Shown: positions 55,880 to 64,000 of the stretch, piece by piece
Numbering within the stretch: the stretch's first letter is position 1
Layout of the letters: each line of letters opens with the position of its first letter
Source of the DNA: Sphingomonas sp. ATCC 31555
Lineage (GTDB): Bacteria; Pseudomonadota; Alphaproteobacteria; Sphingomonadales; Sphingomonadaceae
NCBI RefSeq assembly: GCF_000282895.1
Contig: NZ_ALBQ01000053.1
Coordinates: forward strand, 62,001 to 126,000
Direction: 5' to 3'
Length of the DNA stretch: 64,000 nucleotides
Translations under genes and position numbers: made by a program
Notes under the pieces: model-generated
Databases searched by the model: none
What the model was told of the DNA's origin: nothing
The model's input: only the letters and a program-made list of their open reading frames with translations

Positions 55880-56209
55880 TCAGCCGTCGGCGTCCAGCGC
55901 TTCGGCCAGCGAGTCGCGGATCGCCTGGAGCTCCTCGCCCCGGCCCTTGCCGCGCGCAGCCTTCTCCGAAGCCAGCAGGCGCTGCACGCCGCGAATCGTA
56001 TAGCCTTCCTGGCTCAGCAGATGGTGGATGCGGCGAACCAGTGCCACGTCTTCCGGGCGGTAATAGCGGCGGTTGCCTGCACGGGTGAGCGGCTTCAGCT
56101 GGGGAAACCGCGTTTCCCAATAGCGCAATATGTGCTGTGGCCTGCCGATTTCCGCGGCGAGCTCACCGATGGTTCGCAACGCACCAGCGGCCTTTTCGGT
56201 CGCCGGCAT
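55880..56209 (-). CDS. MerR-family transcriptional regulator
   Basis: The 109-residue protein has the winged-helix DNA-binding region [20 protein letters not shown] (13-32) and [19 protein letters not shown], but no metal- or drug-binding C-terminal domain. This short MerR protein beside ihfA is a constant part of the alphaproteobacterial plsX-fabH-ihfA locus; its target is not known. The ATG at 56209 is 8 bases after the ihfA stop. Confidence 0.9.
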   Translation of the reverse strand: MPATEKAAGALRTIGELAAEIGRPQHILRYWETRFPQLKPLTRAGNRRYYRPEDVALVRRIHHLLSQEGYTIRGVQRLLASEKAARGKGRGEELQAIRDSLAEALDADG

Positions 56210-56217
56210 GGTCGGTC

Positions 56218-56517
56218 TCAGCTCGCCGAGACGATGCGATCGCGCATCATCTGGCTGGCCCGGAAGGTGAGGACGCGACGCGGCGCGATCGGCACTTCCA
56301 CGCCGGTTTTGGGGTTGCGGCCGATCCGCTCGCCCTTGTCCCGAAGCACGAAGCTGCCGAAGCCCGAGATCTTCACATTCTCGCCTCGGGCAAGCGCCTC
56401 GCACATATGCTTCAGGATCTGCTCGACCAGCCGCGCCGCGTCGGCGCGAGACAGGCCCACTTCCCGATGCAGCGATTCAGCCAGATCTGCTCTGGTGAGC
56501 GTACCTGCAGCACTCAT
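56218..56517 (-). CDS. ihfA: Integration host factor alpha subunit
   Basis: The 99-residue HU/IHF-fold DNA-bending protein has [19 protein letters not shown], the signature [20 protein letters not shown] and [19 protein letters not shown] with the intercalating Pro. It forms a heterodimer with IHF-beta. GGAAGGAAG precedes the ATG. The 135-base gap from fabH leaves room for its own promoter. Confidence 0.93.
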   Translation of the reverse strand: MSAAGTLTRADLAESLHREVGLSRADAARLVEQILKHMCEALARGENVKISGFGSFVLRDKGERIGRNPKTGVEVPIAPRRVLTFRASQMMRDRIVSAS

Positions 56518-56652
56518 CTCGGCAACTTCCTTCCCTTTGATTGGCTACCCGTACCAGATTGTTACGCGCTATCAAGGATGATGTTGAACGCCTAGAAACG
56601 CCTCAGACATACTCTGGAAAAACACGTAATCTTCGTCTTTTCGCCGGCAACG

Positions 56653-57624
56653 TCAGAACCGCACGACCGCGGCACCCCAGGTGAAGCCGCCGCCCATCGC
56701 CTCCAGAACGAGCAGGTCGCCGCGCTGAATGCGCCCGTCGCGCACCGCTGTGTCCAGGGCGAGCGGCACCGACGCGGCCGAGGTGTTGGCGTGCCGATCC
56801 ACGGTGACGATCACCTTTTCCGGGGCAAGGTCCAGCTTGCGCGCCGTCGCGTCAAGGATGCGGGCATTGGCCTGATGCGGCACGACCCAATCGACGTCGC
56901 CCGGCTGTAGCCCGGCTGCGGCAAGCGATTCCTGCATTACAGAAGCGAGATTTACCACCGCGTGGCGAAACACTTCGCGCCCCTTCATCCGCAGCTTGCC
57001 GACGGTGCCCGTGGTCGAAGGGCCGCCATCGACATAGAGAAGGTCGTTATACCGGCCATCGGCGTGGAGCTTGGTGGCAAGGATGCCCTGCGGCGATTCG
57101 CCATCGGTGTCCTGCGCCTCGAGCACGATCGCGCCGGCGCCATCGCCGAACAACACGCAGGTCGTGCGGTCCTCCCAGTCGAGAATGCGGCTGAACGTTT
57201 CCGCGCCGATCACCAGTGCGCGGCGATGCGCGCCGGCGCGCAGCATCGAATCGGCGACCTGCACCGCGTAGAGAAAGCCCGAGCACACCGCCGCCACGTC
57301 AAAGGCGACGCAATCGAGGATGCCGAGCGCGCTCTGCACGCGGGTGGCGGTGGCAGGGAAGGTCTGGTCCGGGGTGGCCGTCGCCAGCACGATCAGATCG
57401 ATGTCGGTCGCAGCGATCCCCGCCGACTCCAGCGCCGCGCGCGCCGCCTGCGTGGCCAGCGTGCCGGTCGATTCGTCTGGTCCGGCGATGTGGCGAAAGC
57501 GGATGCCGGTCCGCTCGACGATCCATTCGTCGCTGGTATCGACACGCTCCGCCAGCTCCGCGTTGGAAACACGCTGTGCCGGCAGGGCCGAACCCGTGCC
57601 GAGAATCACCGATCGTACGGTCAT
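56653..57624 (-). CDS. fabH: Beta-ketoacyl-ACP synthase III FabH
   Basis: The 323-residue enzyme starts fatty-acid elongation by condensing acetyl-CoA with malonyl-ACP. The catalytic triad is Cys114 in [12 protein letters not shown], His in [10 protein letters not shown] and Asn in [14 protein letters not shown]. The ATG at 57624 gives the canonical [15 protein letters not shown] start; the longer frame intrudes on plsX. It lies 22 bases after plsX. Confidence 0.95.
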   Translation of the reverse strand: MTVRSVILGTGSALPAQRVSNAELAERVDTSDEWIVERTGIRFRHIAGPDESTGTLATQAARAALESAGIAATDIDLIVLATATPDQTFPATATRVQSALGILDCVAFDVAAVCSGFLYAVQVADSMLRAGAHRRALVIGAETFSRILDWEDRTTCVLFGDGAGAIVLEAQDTDGESPQGILATKLHADGRYNDLLYVDGGPSTTGTVGKLRMKGREVFRHAVVNLASVMQESLAAAGLQPGDVDWVVPHQANARILDATARKLDLAPEKVIVTVDRHANTSAASVPLALDTAVRDGRIQRGDLLVLEAMGGGFTWGAAVVRF

Positions 57625-57646
57625 GCGACCCCTTCTTACCCCGTCT

Positions 57647-58678
57647 CTACGCGGCCTTGGCCTCGAAGTTCCCCAGATCCTCGGCAATGCGCCGGGTGAG
57701 TTCGTCGCGCACCATCTTGGCGGCAAAGCCGATCGCGGTATCCACACCGATCTCGTTCGCGCCGCCATGGCTCTTCACAACGATGCCGTTCAGCCCGAGG
57801 AAAACGGCACCATTATGATTATTCGGGTCGAGATGGTGGCGCAGGAGATCGGTCGCCGGCTTGGAGATCAGAAAGCCGACCTTTGAACGCAGCGAACTGC
57901 TGAACGCGCGGCGCAGCAGGTCCGCCACGAACCGCGCGGTGCCTTCCGCCGTCTTGAGCGCGATATTGCCGGAAAAGCCGTCGCAGACGATCACGTCGAC
58001 ATCGCCGCGCGACAGCCGATTGCCTTCGATGAAGCCGGTGAATTCCAGCGGCAGATGCTTCGCCGCACGCAATTGGGCGGCAGCATCGCGGATGCTGTCG
58101 GTGCCCTTCATCTCTTCCGTGCCGATGTTGAGGAGCGCCACGCGGGGGCGTGAAAGATCGAGCGCGGTGCGCGCATAGGCAGCGCCCATCACCGCGAACT
58201 GCACCAGGTTGCGCTCGTCCACCTCGGTATTGGCGCCGAGATCGAGCATCACCGTGTCGTTCGCACCCAGCGAGGGCATCAGCGCGGCAAGCGCCGGCCG
58301 GTCGATCCCCGCCATGGTGCGGAGCGACAGCTTGGCCATCGCCATCAGCGCGCCGGTGTTGCCCGAAGAAACGGCGGCGCCGGCGCGGCCCTGCTTCACC
58401 AGATCGATGGCAATTCCCATCGATGTGGTCTTGGCGCGGCGAATCGCCTGGCTGGGCTTGGCATCGGCCGCGACGACTTCGGCCGCGTGGACGATCTCGC
58501 ACGCGGCTGCCAAGTTGGGATGCGCCTTCAAAGCGTCCCGGATGCGCGGCTCGTCGCCGACGAGAAGGAATTCCATCCCGTCGAAGCGACGCCGTGCGCG
58601 TGCGGCGCCAGCCAGCATGACGGCGATCCCCTCATCGCCGCCCATTGCATCGACGGCGATCCGCGAGGGAACAGTCAT
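57647..58678 (-). CDS. plsX: Phosphate acyltransferase PlsX
   Basis: The 343-residue enzyme makes acyl-phosphate from acyl-ACP for glycerophospholipid synthesis. It starts [13 protein letters not shown] and contains [14 protein letters not shown] and the [13 protein letters not shown] and [14 protein letters not shown]-like [14 protein letters not shown] blocks. It follows rpmF by 29 bases and precedes fabH, the standard order. Confidence 0.95.
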   Translation of the reverse strand: MTVPSRIAVDAMGGDEGIAVMLAGAARARRRFDGMEFLLVGDEPRIRDALKAHPNLAAACEIVHAAEVVAADAKPSQAIRRAKTTSMGIAIDLVKQGRAGAAVSSGNTGALMAMAKLSLRTMAGIDRPALAALMPSLGANDTVMLDLGANTEVDERNLVQFAVMGAAYARTALDLSRPRVALLNIGTEEMKGTDSIRDAAAQLRAAKHLPLEFTGFIEGNRLSRGDVDVIVCDGFSGNIALKTAEGTARFVADLLRRAFSSSLRSKVGFLISKPATDLLRHHLDPNNHNGAVFLGLNGIVVKSHGGANEIGVDTAIGFAAKMVRDELTRRIAEDLGNFEAKAA

Positions 58679-58707
58679 ACCGGCAACCCCCCGTTGCGGA
58701 ACGTCGC

Positions 58708-58887
58708 TCAGCCCTCGACCGAAACGATCTCGCGGCCGTTATAATGGCCGCAGGCGTTGCAGAGGTTATGCGGACGCTTCAGTTCGCCGCAGTTCGGGCA
58801 TTCTTGGAACGACTCGACGGTCAGCGCGTCGTGCGAGCGGCGCATGCCGCGCTTCGACGGCGAGGTCTTTCTCTTCGGAACGGCCAT
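58708..58887 (-). CDS. rpmF: 50S ribosomal protein L32
   Basis: The 59-residue protein begins [20 protein letters not shown] and has a four-Cys zinc site (Cys30, Cys33, Cys43, Cys46) in ECPNCGE and [17 protein letters not shown] precedes the ATG. It is the first gene of the rpmF-plsX-fabH-ihfA-merR series, which couples ribosome and lipid synthesis in many bacteria. Confidence 0.96.
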   Translation of the reverse strand: MAVPKRKTSPSKRGMRRSHDALTVESFQECPNCGELKRPHNLCNACGHYNGREIVSVEG

Positions 58888-59089
58888 CTCGGCACCTTCA
58901 ATAAGCTACAGAATCAATAAAGTCGCGATACGCCCACAGGGTTGTTCGGGCAAGCGACGGCTAGGCCGGCCGCTCGCCGGACCAGCAGGCAGGTCACGAA
59001 GCGAGCCCGCGCGTATAGCGATTCTCGTCCGCGTTGCAAGCAGAAGCCGCACGTGGCAGGGGTTTCCACCTCGGTTTCAGGGGACGCGC

Positions 59090-59491
59090 ATGTTTTTTCT
59101 GCCGGTTACACTCACCAGTGCGGGCGCCGCGGCGCTGATCAACCTGTGGCTGGCGATTCGCGTCATTCAGCTGCGCTATGCCGACAAGGTGCTGACCGGC
59201 GACGGCGGGAGCCCGCGACTTCTCGCGCGCATGCGCGCGCAGATGAACTTCGTCGAATACACGCCTTTCATCCTGATCCTGATCGGCCTGATCGAGCTGG
59301 CCCAGGGCACCCGATTCTATCTGTGGGTGATCGCCGCCGTGTACCTGCTCGGCCGCGTGCTGCACGGCTTCGGCATGGACGGCTGGCAGCCCGGCCGTGC
59401 GATCGGTGCGCTGACCACCTTCCTCACACTCGCGGGCTTGGGCCTCTACGCCGCGTGGCTCGGCTATACGGGATCGAACCCGCTGCATTGA
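59090..59491 (+). CDS. MAPEG-family membrane protein
   Basis: The 133-residue integral membrane protein has four hydrophobic helices (about 3-25, 54-72, 77-95, 104-125). RMRAQMNFVEYTPFILILI is the MAPEG signature, with the Glu/Asn of the glutathione site. Bacterial relatives have glutathione transferase or peroxidase activity, mostly untested. It is divergent from rpmF across about 200 bases that hold both promoters. Confidence 0.85.
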   Translation: MFFLPVTLTSAGAAALINLWLAIRVIQLRYADKVLTGDGGSPRLLARMRAQMNFVEYTPFILILIGLIELAQGTRFYLWVIAAVYLLGRVLHGFGMDGWQPGRAIGALTTFLTLAGLGLYAAWLGYTGSNPLH

Positions 59492-59502
59492 TCCGCCCCT
59501 TC

Positions 59503-59530
59503 CGTCGTCCCGGCAACAGCCGGGATGACG
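59503..59530. repeat. Interspersed palindrome (CCCGGC-AACA-GCCGGG)
   Basis: CGTCGTCCCGGC (59503-59514), loop AACA, GCCGGGATGACG (59519-59530) gives a 12-bp stem with one G-U pair. It sits between convergent genes and so may end both transcripts. Its layout (stem then ATGACG) recalls short repeats common in sphingomonad intergenic DNA. Confidence 0.6.
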
Positions 59531-59551
59531 GCCATTGATCGGTGCCTCGAC

Positions 59552-60235
59552 TCAGGCGCGCGCCAGCACCGAATCGGCAACGAACGGATTGGTACGGCGC
59601 TCCTGACCGAAATTGCTCGGCTGGCCGTGGCCGGGGACGAACACCGTCTCATCCCCCAGCGGCCACAACCGGGTGGTGATCGCGTCGATCAGATCCTGAT
59701 GATTGCCCAAGGGGAAATCGGTTCGCCCGATCGAACCTTGAAACAGCACGTCGCCGACGATCGCCAGCTGCGATGCGGGGTGGTGGAACACGACATGGCC
59801 GGGGGTGTGGCCCGGACAATGATAGACATCGAGCACCAGTTCGCCCACCGTCACCTGATCGCCCTGCTGCAGCCAGCGGTCGGGCTCGAAAGGCTTTCCG
59901 GGCACGCGATAGGCGCGGCCGTCGTCCTCCAGCCGTGCGATCCAGTAGCGATCCGCTTCGTGCGGCCCTTCGATCGGCACGCCCAGCTCCTCGGCAAAGA
60001 TCCCGGCCGATCCGCAATGATCGATATGGCCATGGGTGATCAGCAGCTTTTCGATCGTGACCCCGTGCTGCTTTGCCGCCGCTCGCAACCGATCAAGGTC
60101 GCCGCCCGGATCGACAAAGGCGCCGCGCATCGTGTTGGTGCACCAGAGCAGGGTACAGTTCTGCTGAAGCGGCGTAACGGGCACGATCGCCGCACGAAGC
60201 GGCGGCTGGGCAGCGGAAGAATGCGAGGTTGCCAT
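59552..60235 (-). CDS. Metallo-beta-lactamase-fold hydrolase (glyoxalase II-like)
   Basis: The 227-residue protein has the dinuclear-zinc motif THGHIDH at 67-73, later His in HCPGHTPGHVVFH, Asp in IVGDVLFQGSIGRTD and His in FVPGHGQPSN. The IGRTDFPLG stretch is typical of YcbL-type glyoxalase II enzymes, which hydrolyse hydroxyacyl-glutathione. Exact substrate is uncertain. It is divergent from the PabB-PabC gene. Confidence 0.88.
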   Translation of the reverse strand: MATSHSSAAQPPLRAAIVPVTPLQQNCTLLWCTNTMRGAFVDPGGDLDRLRAAAKQHGVTIEKLLITHGHIDHCGSAGIFAEELGVPIEGPHEADRYWIARLEDDGRAYRVPGKPFEPDRWLQQGDQVTVGELVLDVYHCPGHTPGHVVFHHPASQLAIVGDVLFQGSIGRTDFPLGNHQDLIDAITTRLWPLGDETVFVPGHGQPSNFGQERRTNPFVADSVLARA

Positions 60236-60291
60236 GCCCCTTCGCTACTCCGGCCGGACGCGCGCGGCAACCAAGGCTTGCCCTGTGCCGC

Positions 60292-62085
60292 ATGGCTCTG
60301 CATTCCAGCCGGCTGATGGTGTTGCATCCCCCCTTTGTCCTGCTCGACGACGCGCGCGCCGATGGGTGCGGCGCGCGCCTCTATGTCGATCCTGTCGAGA
60401 TCGTCGTCGCGCAGCAGCTCGACGAGATCGTCCCGGCGCTGGACCGACTGCGCACCGCCCTTGGCCGCGGCTTGGACGCCGCCGGCTGGCTTTCGTACGA
60501 AGCAGGTGCCGCGCTCGAACCCGCCGCTCCGCCACGCGAGACCGATGGTCCGCTGCTCTGGTTCGGCCTGTTCGGCGGGCACCGGAAGCTCAGGCCGGAC
60601 GAGGTTCCTCAGCTGCTCCCCGATCCCGCCGGCGCCTGGGCCGGGCGCCCCCGCCCGCTGCTCGACCGCGCGGCCTATGATGCCGCCCTCGCGCGCGTGC
60701 TGCACTATATCCGTGCAGGCGACATCTATCAGGCAAACCTGACCTTCCGGGCCGAGGTGCCGGTCGCGGGTCATCCCGCCGCGCTCTATGCGCTGCTCCG
60801 CGCCCGCGCCGCCGCCGGGCACGGCGCGCTGGTCGCAACCGGTACGCAATGGCTGCTGAGCCTCTCGCCCGAATTGTTCTTCACGCTTGAAGACGGCATG
60901 CTCGCCGCCCGCCCGATGAAGGGCACCGAGCGCCGCGATGCCGATCCCGCTGCGGACGCCGCGTGCGCTCTGGCGTTGCAGGCCGATCCCAAGCAGCGCG
61001 CCGAAAACCTGATGATCGTCGATCTGATGCGCAACGATCTCGGCCGGATCGCCCGCCCGGGCAGCGTCGCCGTGCCGCAGCTCTTCGCGGTGGAAACCTA
61101 TCCTACCGTCCATCAGATGACTTCGACGATCACTGCCAGCCTTGCAGACAGGCTGGGAGCCGTCGACGCGCTCGCGGCGTTGTTCCCCTGCGGATCGGTG
61201 ACGGGTGCGCCGAAAATTCGCGCAATGCAGGTGATTGCCGAAGTCGAGCCCGATTCACGTGGGCCCTATACCGGCGCGATCGGGAGGATGGATGCCGATG
61301 GCAGTGCCGAATTCAACGTCGCGATCCGCACGCTCGTGCTGGCCCAACCGGGTCGGGCGACGCTGGGCCTCGGCTCGGGCGTGGTCGCCGATTCGAACGC
61401 GGTCGACGAATGGAGCGAATGCCTTGCCAAGGGGGCGTTCGTGACGGCAGGCGAGCGCGGCTTCGACCTGATCGAGACGATGCGGTTCGATCCCGAGGAC
61501 GGCCTGCTGCTGCTCGAGCGTCACCTCGATCGCATTCGGGCCAGCGCCGCCATCTTCGGGTTTCCGTTCGATCGCCACGTCGTCCGCAATGAGCTGCAAG
61601 CCGCCACCTTCCGCCTGCGCGATGCGGCCAAGGTGCGGCTGCTGCTCGGTCCCTCGGGCGCGGTCGCGATCGGCATCGCCCCGCTCCCCCCGCCGCCGCC
61701 CAGGCAGGCCACGGTCAGGATCGTGCCCCATTCGGTACCGCGCGTCGATTTTCGCCTTGCCCACAAGACCACGCGACGGTCGATCTACGACGCGCCGCGC
61801 CGCGCTGCCGGTACCTGGGAAGTCGTGTTCACCGATGCCGACGGCTATTGCACCGAAGGCAGCTTCACCTCGTTGTTCGTCGAGCGCGACGGCGTGCTGG
61901 TGACGCCGCCGCTGTCGCGCGGACTGCTTCCCGGGGTGCTCCGTGCCGAACTGCTCGCCACCGGCCGCGCAGTGGAGGGGGACCTGCGGCCGGAGGATCT
62001 CGCGGGCGGCTTCCTGCTCGGGAACGCGCTGCGGGGACTGGTTGCAGCGGTTACAGTTGCGGAAAGCGCCGAAGCGGACCTATAG
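60292..62085 (+). CDS. pabBC: Aminodeoxychorismate synthase component I fused to 4-amino-4-deoxychorismate lyase
   Basis: The 597-residue fusion has an N-terminal PabB domain (about 1-380) with ARPMKGTERR, whose Lys distinguishes ADC synthase from anthranilate synthase, IVDLMRNDLGR and FPCGSVTGAPKIRAM. A C-terminal PLP lyase domain PabC (about 395-597) follows, with Lys in LAHKTTRRSIYD and GYCTEGSFTSLFVE. Together with a glutaminase (PabA, not here) it makes p-aminobenzoate for folate. An ATG at 60316 (MVLHPPFVLLDD) is an equally plausible start; neither has a clear ribosome site. Confidence 0.9.
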   Translation: MALHSSRLMVLHPPFVLLDDARADGCGARLYVDPVEIVVAQQLDEIVPALDRLRTALGRGLDAAGWLSYEAGAALEPAAPPRETDGPLLWFGLFGGHRKLRPDEVPQLLPDPAGAWAGRPRPLLDRAAYDAALARVLHYIRAGDIYQANLTFRAEVPVAGHPAALYALLRARAAAGHGALVATGTQWLLSLSPELFFTLEDGMLAARPMKGTERRDADPAADAACALALQADPKQRAENLMIVDLMRNDLGRIARPGSVAVPQLFAVETYPTVHQMTSTITASLADRLGAVDALAALFPCGSVTGAPKIRAMQVIAEVEPDSRGPYTGAIGRMDADGSAEFNVAIRTLVLAQPGRATLGLGSGVVADSNAVDEWSECLAKGAFVTAGERGFDLIETMRFDPEDGLLLLERHLDRIRASAAIFGFPFDRHVVRNELQAATFRLRDAAKVRLLLGPSGAVAIGIAPLPPPPPRQATVRIVPHSVPRVDFRLAHKTTRRSIYDAPRRAAGTWEVVFTDADGYCTEGSFTSLFVERDGVLVTPPLSRGLLPGVLRAELLATGRAVEGDLRPEDLAGGFLLGNALRGLVAAVTVAESAEADL

Positions 62086-62115
62086 GCGCGCATCTTCCCC
62101 GGAAAAGGCGTCTAG

Positions 62116-63318
<1,203 letters not shown>

Positions 63319-63365
63319 ACCGACGCCCGTCTTCCGCGGGAGCCGCAGCGACCCTAGAAAGGGCC

Positions 63366-64000
63366 ATGATGACCCGACGCTCGTTCCGGCTCCCGCTTAT
63401 CGTCGCCCCTCTCGTTGGTGGGGCGTTGTTGCTGCTCGCCGCCGGTGCGCCGTCGATCGAGAGGGCCGTGGCGGTGCCGCTGCCGGCGCTGGACCTGCCC
63501 AAGGCCAAGGGTCCGCAGGTGGCGGTGCTCGCTGGCGGCTGCTTCTGGGGCATGGAGGCGGTGTTCCAATCGGTGAAGGGCGTTCAATCCGTCACCAGCG
63601 GCTATGCCGGCGGCAGCGGGGCCACCGCGACGTATGCTCAGGTCTCGACCGAAAGGACCGGCCATGCCGAGGCGGTGCGTATCGTCTATGATCCGTCGCG
63701 CGTGAGCTTCGGCACGCTGTTGCGCATCTACTTCGCCGTGGCGCACGATCCGACGCAGCTCAACCGCCAAGGTCCGGATCGCGGCCCGAGCTATCGCTCG
63801 GCAATCTTCCCCCAGAATGGCGAGCAGCGGCGGGTGGCGGAGGCGTATCTCGGCCAGCTCAGCCGCTCGAAGGCCTTTGCGCGCCCGATCGTGACGCGGA
63901 TCGAAACGGGCCGATTCTATGCGGCGGAAGCATATCATCAGGATTTCTTCTGGCGCCATCCGACGCATCCCTACATCACGCGCTGGGACAAGCCGAAGGT
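63366..64000 (+). CDS. msrA: Exported peptide-methionine (S)-S-oxide reductase MsrA (3' end cut by window)
   Basis: At least 211 residues are visible; the frame is still open at the window edge. A hydrophobic leader (about 8-28) marks it for export, and the MsrA domain starts near residue 52 with catalytic Cys59 in GGCFWGME, then GYAGGSGATATYAQVSTERTG and AYHQDFFWRHPTHPYI, with the usual substrate-site residues. It repairs oxidised methionine in periplasmic proteins. The ATGATG start lies 47 bases after the aminotransferase stop. Confidence 0.88.
   Translation, partial: MMTRRSFRLPLIVAPLVGGALLLLAAGAPSIERAVAVPLPALDLPKAKGPQVAVLAGGCFWGMEAVFQSVKGVQSVTSGYAGGSGATATYAQVSTERTGHAEAVRIVYDPSRVSFGTLLRIYFAVAHDPTQLNRQGPDRGPSYRSAIFPQNGEQRRVAEAYLGQLSRSKAFARPIVTRIETGRFYAAEAYHQDFFWRHPTHPYITRWDKPK

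Overview
This window is a contiguous piece of a GC-rich alphaproteobacterial chromosome, very probably Sphingomonas or a close sphingomonad. The inference rests on the carotenoid genes crtY-crtI-crtB, the rpmF-plsX-fabH-ihfA-merR string, metX-metW, ftsE-ftsX next to a zinc-ribbon protein, a TonB-receptor-like barrel, and many four-base ATGA gene overlaps. No insertion sequence, prophage, CRISPR array or rRNA was seen. One tRNA-Leu is present, and there is no gene-free stretch above 300 bases.

Layout. 1-5.4 kb: an acetyltransferase whose frame is cut by a TGA, then crtY, crtI, a LOG-family phosphoribohydrolase and crtB. 5.4-10.4 kb: ftsE-ftsX-ydcF-plsC (minus strand), a zinc-ribbon membrane protein and a MATE exporter. 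10.5-16.3 kb: tRNA-Leu(GAG) with terminator, a TonB-receptor-like barrel with a Gly-rich insert, a secreted M28 peptidase, a flavin reductase and a ZntB-type transporter. 16.3-20.6 kb: a short siroheme synthase, lysA, an LptM-type lipoprotein, argH and a divergent thioredoxin-like lipoprotein. 20.6-33.1 kb: OPT transporter, HerA-like ATPase, DegP protease, HflC/HflK, Mrp, a CoA-binding protein, kynU/kynA, an alpha/beta hydrolase and a secreted unknown. 33.2-40.6 kb: an Atm1-like ABC exporter, a small Cys-rich protein, TyrA/C, HisC, MetX, MetW, a pirin and a lipoprotein.

40.7-51.4 kb is the most distinctive region. Nine tightly packed minus-strand genes encode an MFS transporter, a cytoplasmic TIM-barrel isomerase, a Gfo/Idh oxidoreductase, cytochrome c, a Tat-exported TIM-barrel protein, a DUF1080 hydrolase, a gluconate-dehydrogenase subunit-3 protein, another Tat-exported TIM-barrel protein and a GMC flavoprotein. 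A divergent LacI regulator and a second DUF1080 protein follow, with a palindromic operator in the divergent gap. I read this as a 3-keto-glycoside pathway. The GMC/subunit-3/cytochrome complex would oxidise C3 of a sugar in the periplasm, DUF1080 proteins would cleave the 3-keto glycoside, the TIM-barrel proteins would rearrange the product, and the transporter plus Gfo/Idh enzyme would import and reduce it. The substrate cannot be read from the sequence.

51.6-64 kb is mostly housekeeping: ssb, a DUF4169 protein, a DinG-like helicase, SixA, a MerR regulator, IHF-alpha, FabH, PlsX, L32 (rpmF), a MAPEG protein, a metallo-beta-lactamase-fold hydrolase, a PabB-PabC fusion, an aspartate aminotransferase and the start of an exported MsrA. 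Functional calls come from reading translated motifs by eye. No database search was run.
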